From Clostridia bacterium (GTDB lineage Bacteria > Bacillota > Clostridia > UBA1381 > UBA9506): 64,000 nt of DNA. A program made the translations under genes and the position numbers. The notes under the pieces were generated by a model. It saw nothing but the letters and a program-made list of their open reading frames with translations, did no database searches and was not told where the DNA came from. The stretch's first letter is position 1. Each line of letters opens with the position of its first letter. Shown one piece after another: positions 63,114-64,000 of this stretch. The stretch is from assembly GCA_017399695.1 (NCBI GenBank), contig JAFQBK010000012.1, forward strand, positions 278,553 through 342,552. Reading direction: 5' to 3'.

Positions 63114-64000
63114 TCACACCCTTTCCATAACCCTTGCATTATAAAATATGATTGTTTGAGTCTTTCGTGATATGTTACCTTGTTGCCCCAACCTTGAAGC
63201 TTAATCTCGTCAAGTTCAATTCTTTTGTCTCCCATACCAATTCCTGCATACATTTTGTCAATGTCTATATATTCAATTCCATAGTTCCCGTCATAGTAGT
63301 CATCGTGAATTTCCATCTTTGACGGATCTGCAAAATTCATAAGCTGCCACGGAAGCTTGATTTCAATATAATCTCCGCTCGAACAAAAGTCTGCTAAAGA
63401 ATTAAATTCCTGGCTTTCAGGATTTGCATTACCATATAAAAGCTTGCCTGTTTCGTAGCCTTCGGCAACCGTTTCTTTTGTTTCAGGAGAAAGTGCTATC
63501 GCGGTACGAAGTATCAGTTCAATCGTTACAAACTTTGGCGAATTTTTTTCTGGGATATTATTTTTAAAGTAAGTGTCAAACTTATAAATATCCTTTGAAT
63601 ATGTGGAGCGAAGTGCATCATAACGCTCTTGCACCATAATACGGCTGTTATCTTTTCCGTCAAGTACAATCACAAAATCCGCATCTCTATCGAATTTTAC
63701 ATCAAAGTTTTTGCAGTAGTTACTTCCTGTTTTAGGAGTAATGTCAAGCGGAATATATAAAACCTCGTTTTCAAAATCAAGTCCGTCCTTCTTTACGAGA
63801 AAATACATAAACTTCTCGTCATATTTAACCGAAAGTTCTGTGCTTCCACTTTGAATTTTATCATTCTCTGTCCATTCGGATACATCGCCATCCACATAAC
63901 ATACAGATTTTTCTTTTCCCGGGTCAAAGGATAAAAGTCCGAAATATTGTTCATTTGTCTGGTAGTCTGACCAATATGCTGTACGAGTTAAGTTTACTGC
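63110..64000 (-). CDS. Extracytoplasmic protein with CBM9-like domain, 5'-truncated by window edge
   Basis: The frame is open from the stop at 63110 to the right edge (about 296 residues seen, the C-terminal part). An internal GTG near 63895 is probably not the true start, because upstream codons continue smoothly (YWSDYQTNEQYFGLLSFDPG). The segment VDGDVSEWTENDKIQSG, then LSVKYDEKFMYFLVKKDGL and DYIEIKLPWQLMNFADPSKM, matches carbohydrate-binding module family 9-like domains (D-G-x-x-x-E-W and a lining beta sandwich). The upstream part, outside the window, may be catalytic. It begins the visible operon with HEAT, synthase and EAL genes. Confidence 0.65.
   Translation of the reverse strand, partial: AVNLTRTAYWSDYQTNEQYFGLLSFDPGKEKSVCYVDGDVSEWTENDKIQSGSTELSVKYDEKFMYFLVKKDGLDFENEVLYIPLDITPKTGSNYCKNFDVKFDRDADFVIVLDGKDNSRIMVQERYDALRSTYSKDIYKFDTYFKNNIPEKNSPKFVTIELILRTAIALSPETKETVAEGYETGKLLYGNANPESQEFNSLADFCSSGDYIEIKLPWQLMNFADPSKMEIHDDYYDGNYGIEYIDIDKMYAGIGMGDKRIELDEIKLQGWGNKVTYHERLKQSYFIMQGLWKGCE

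Overview
The window looks like a chromosomal segment of a Clostridia-class Firmicute (Bacillota). The evidence is the complete S10-spc-alpha ribosomal gene order with a KOW-domain protein between map and infA, zinc-ribbon S14, L36 and adenylate kinase, AGGAGG-type ribosome binding sites, TTGACA/TATAAT promoters and a Gram-positive LexA box. The genus cannot be told from the sequence. Most genes lie on the minus strand.

Layout. (1) 1-11848, minus: a compact tailed-phage head and tail module, read from 11848 down: small terminase-like protein, large terminase, portal, scaffold, major capsid, connector and closure proteins, major tail protein, Gp15-type tail assembly protein, short tape measure, distal tail protein, Gp37-like baseplate protein, two baseplate or fibre proteins. 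It runs off the left edge. No integrase, repressor, replication or lysis gene is visible. It is driven by a consensus promoter (12168-12196) with a perfect LexA box just downstream and a palindromic operator filling the spacer; a second copy of that operator lies 94 bp away. (2) 12306-28726, minus: the 32-gene ribosomal protein superoperon from rpsJ to rplQ, with secY, adk, map, infA and rpoA, closed by a strong terminator that insulates it from the phage module. (3) 28808-29878, plus: an RluA-type pseudouridine synthase. (4) 29877-33770, minus: tsaC-rimI-tsaD-mltG (tRNA t6A synthesis, S18 acetylation, glycan-strand cleavage), preceded by a 282-bp inverted-repeat element whose ends resemble tRNA T-arms. 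(5) 33822-36670, plus: a phosphofructokinase and a secreted WG-repeat protein. (6) 36929-51039, minus: an unbroken run ddl-murI-DUF1934-argS-S41 protease-M23 peptidase-S41 protease-PMT glycosyltransferase-rlmB-ROK kinase-uxuA, dominated by cell wall and envelope functions. (7) 51546-54131, minus: lysC and hom. (8) 54234-55472, plus: an AI-2E/YtvI family permease. (9) 55471-58540, minus: rqcH, rseC-like, creatininase-like. (10) 58692-64000, minus: an exopolysaccharide-type cluster: CBM9-like protein (cut by the right edge), HEAT-repeat membrane protein, processive GT2 synthase, and a membrane EAL phosphodiesterase with degenerate GGDEF.

The parts most worth attention are the SOS-wired, integrase-less head-tail module directly behind the ribosomal operon (a domesticated prophage or gene-transfer-agent-like particle is one reading); the inverted-repeat leader ahead of the t6A operon; a two-copy structured intergenic repeat family (36707-36901 and 51163-51519) with stems conserved in position but not in sequence; and the c-di-GMP-linked polysaccharide cluster at the right edge.
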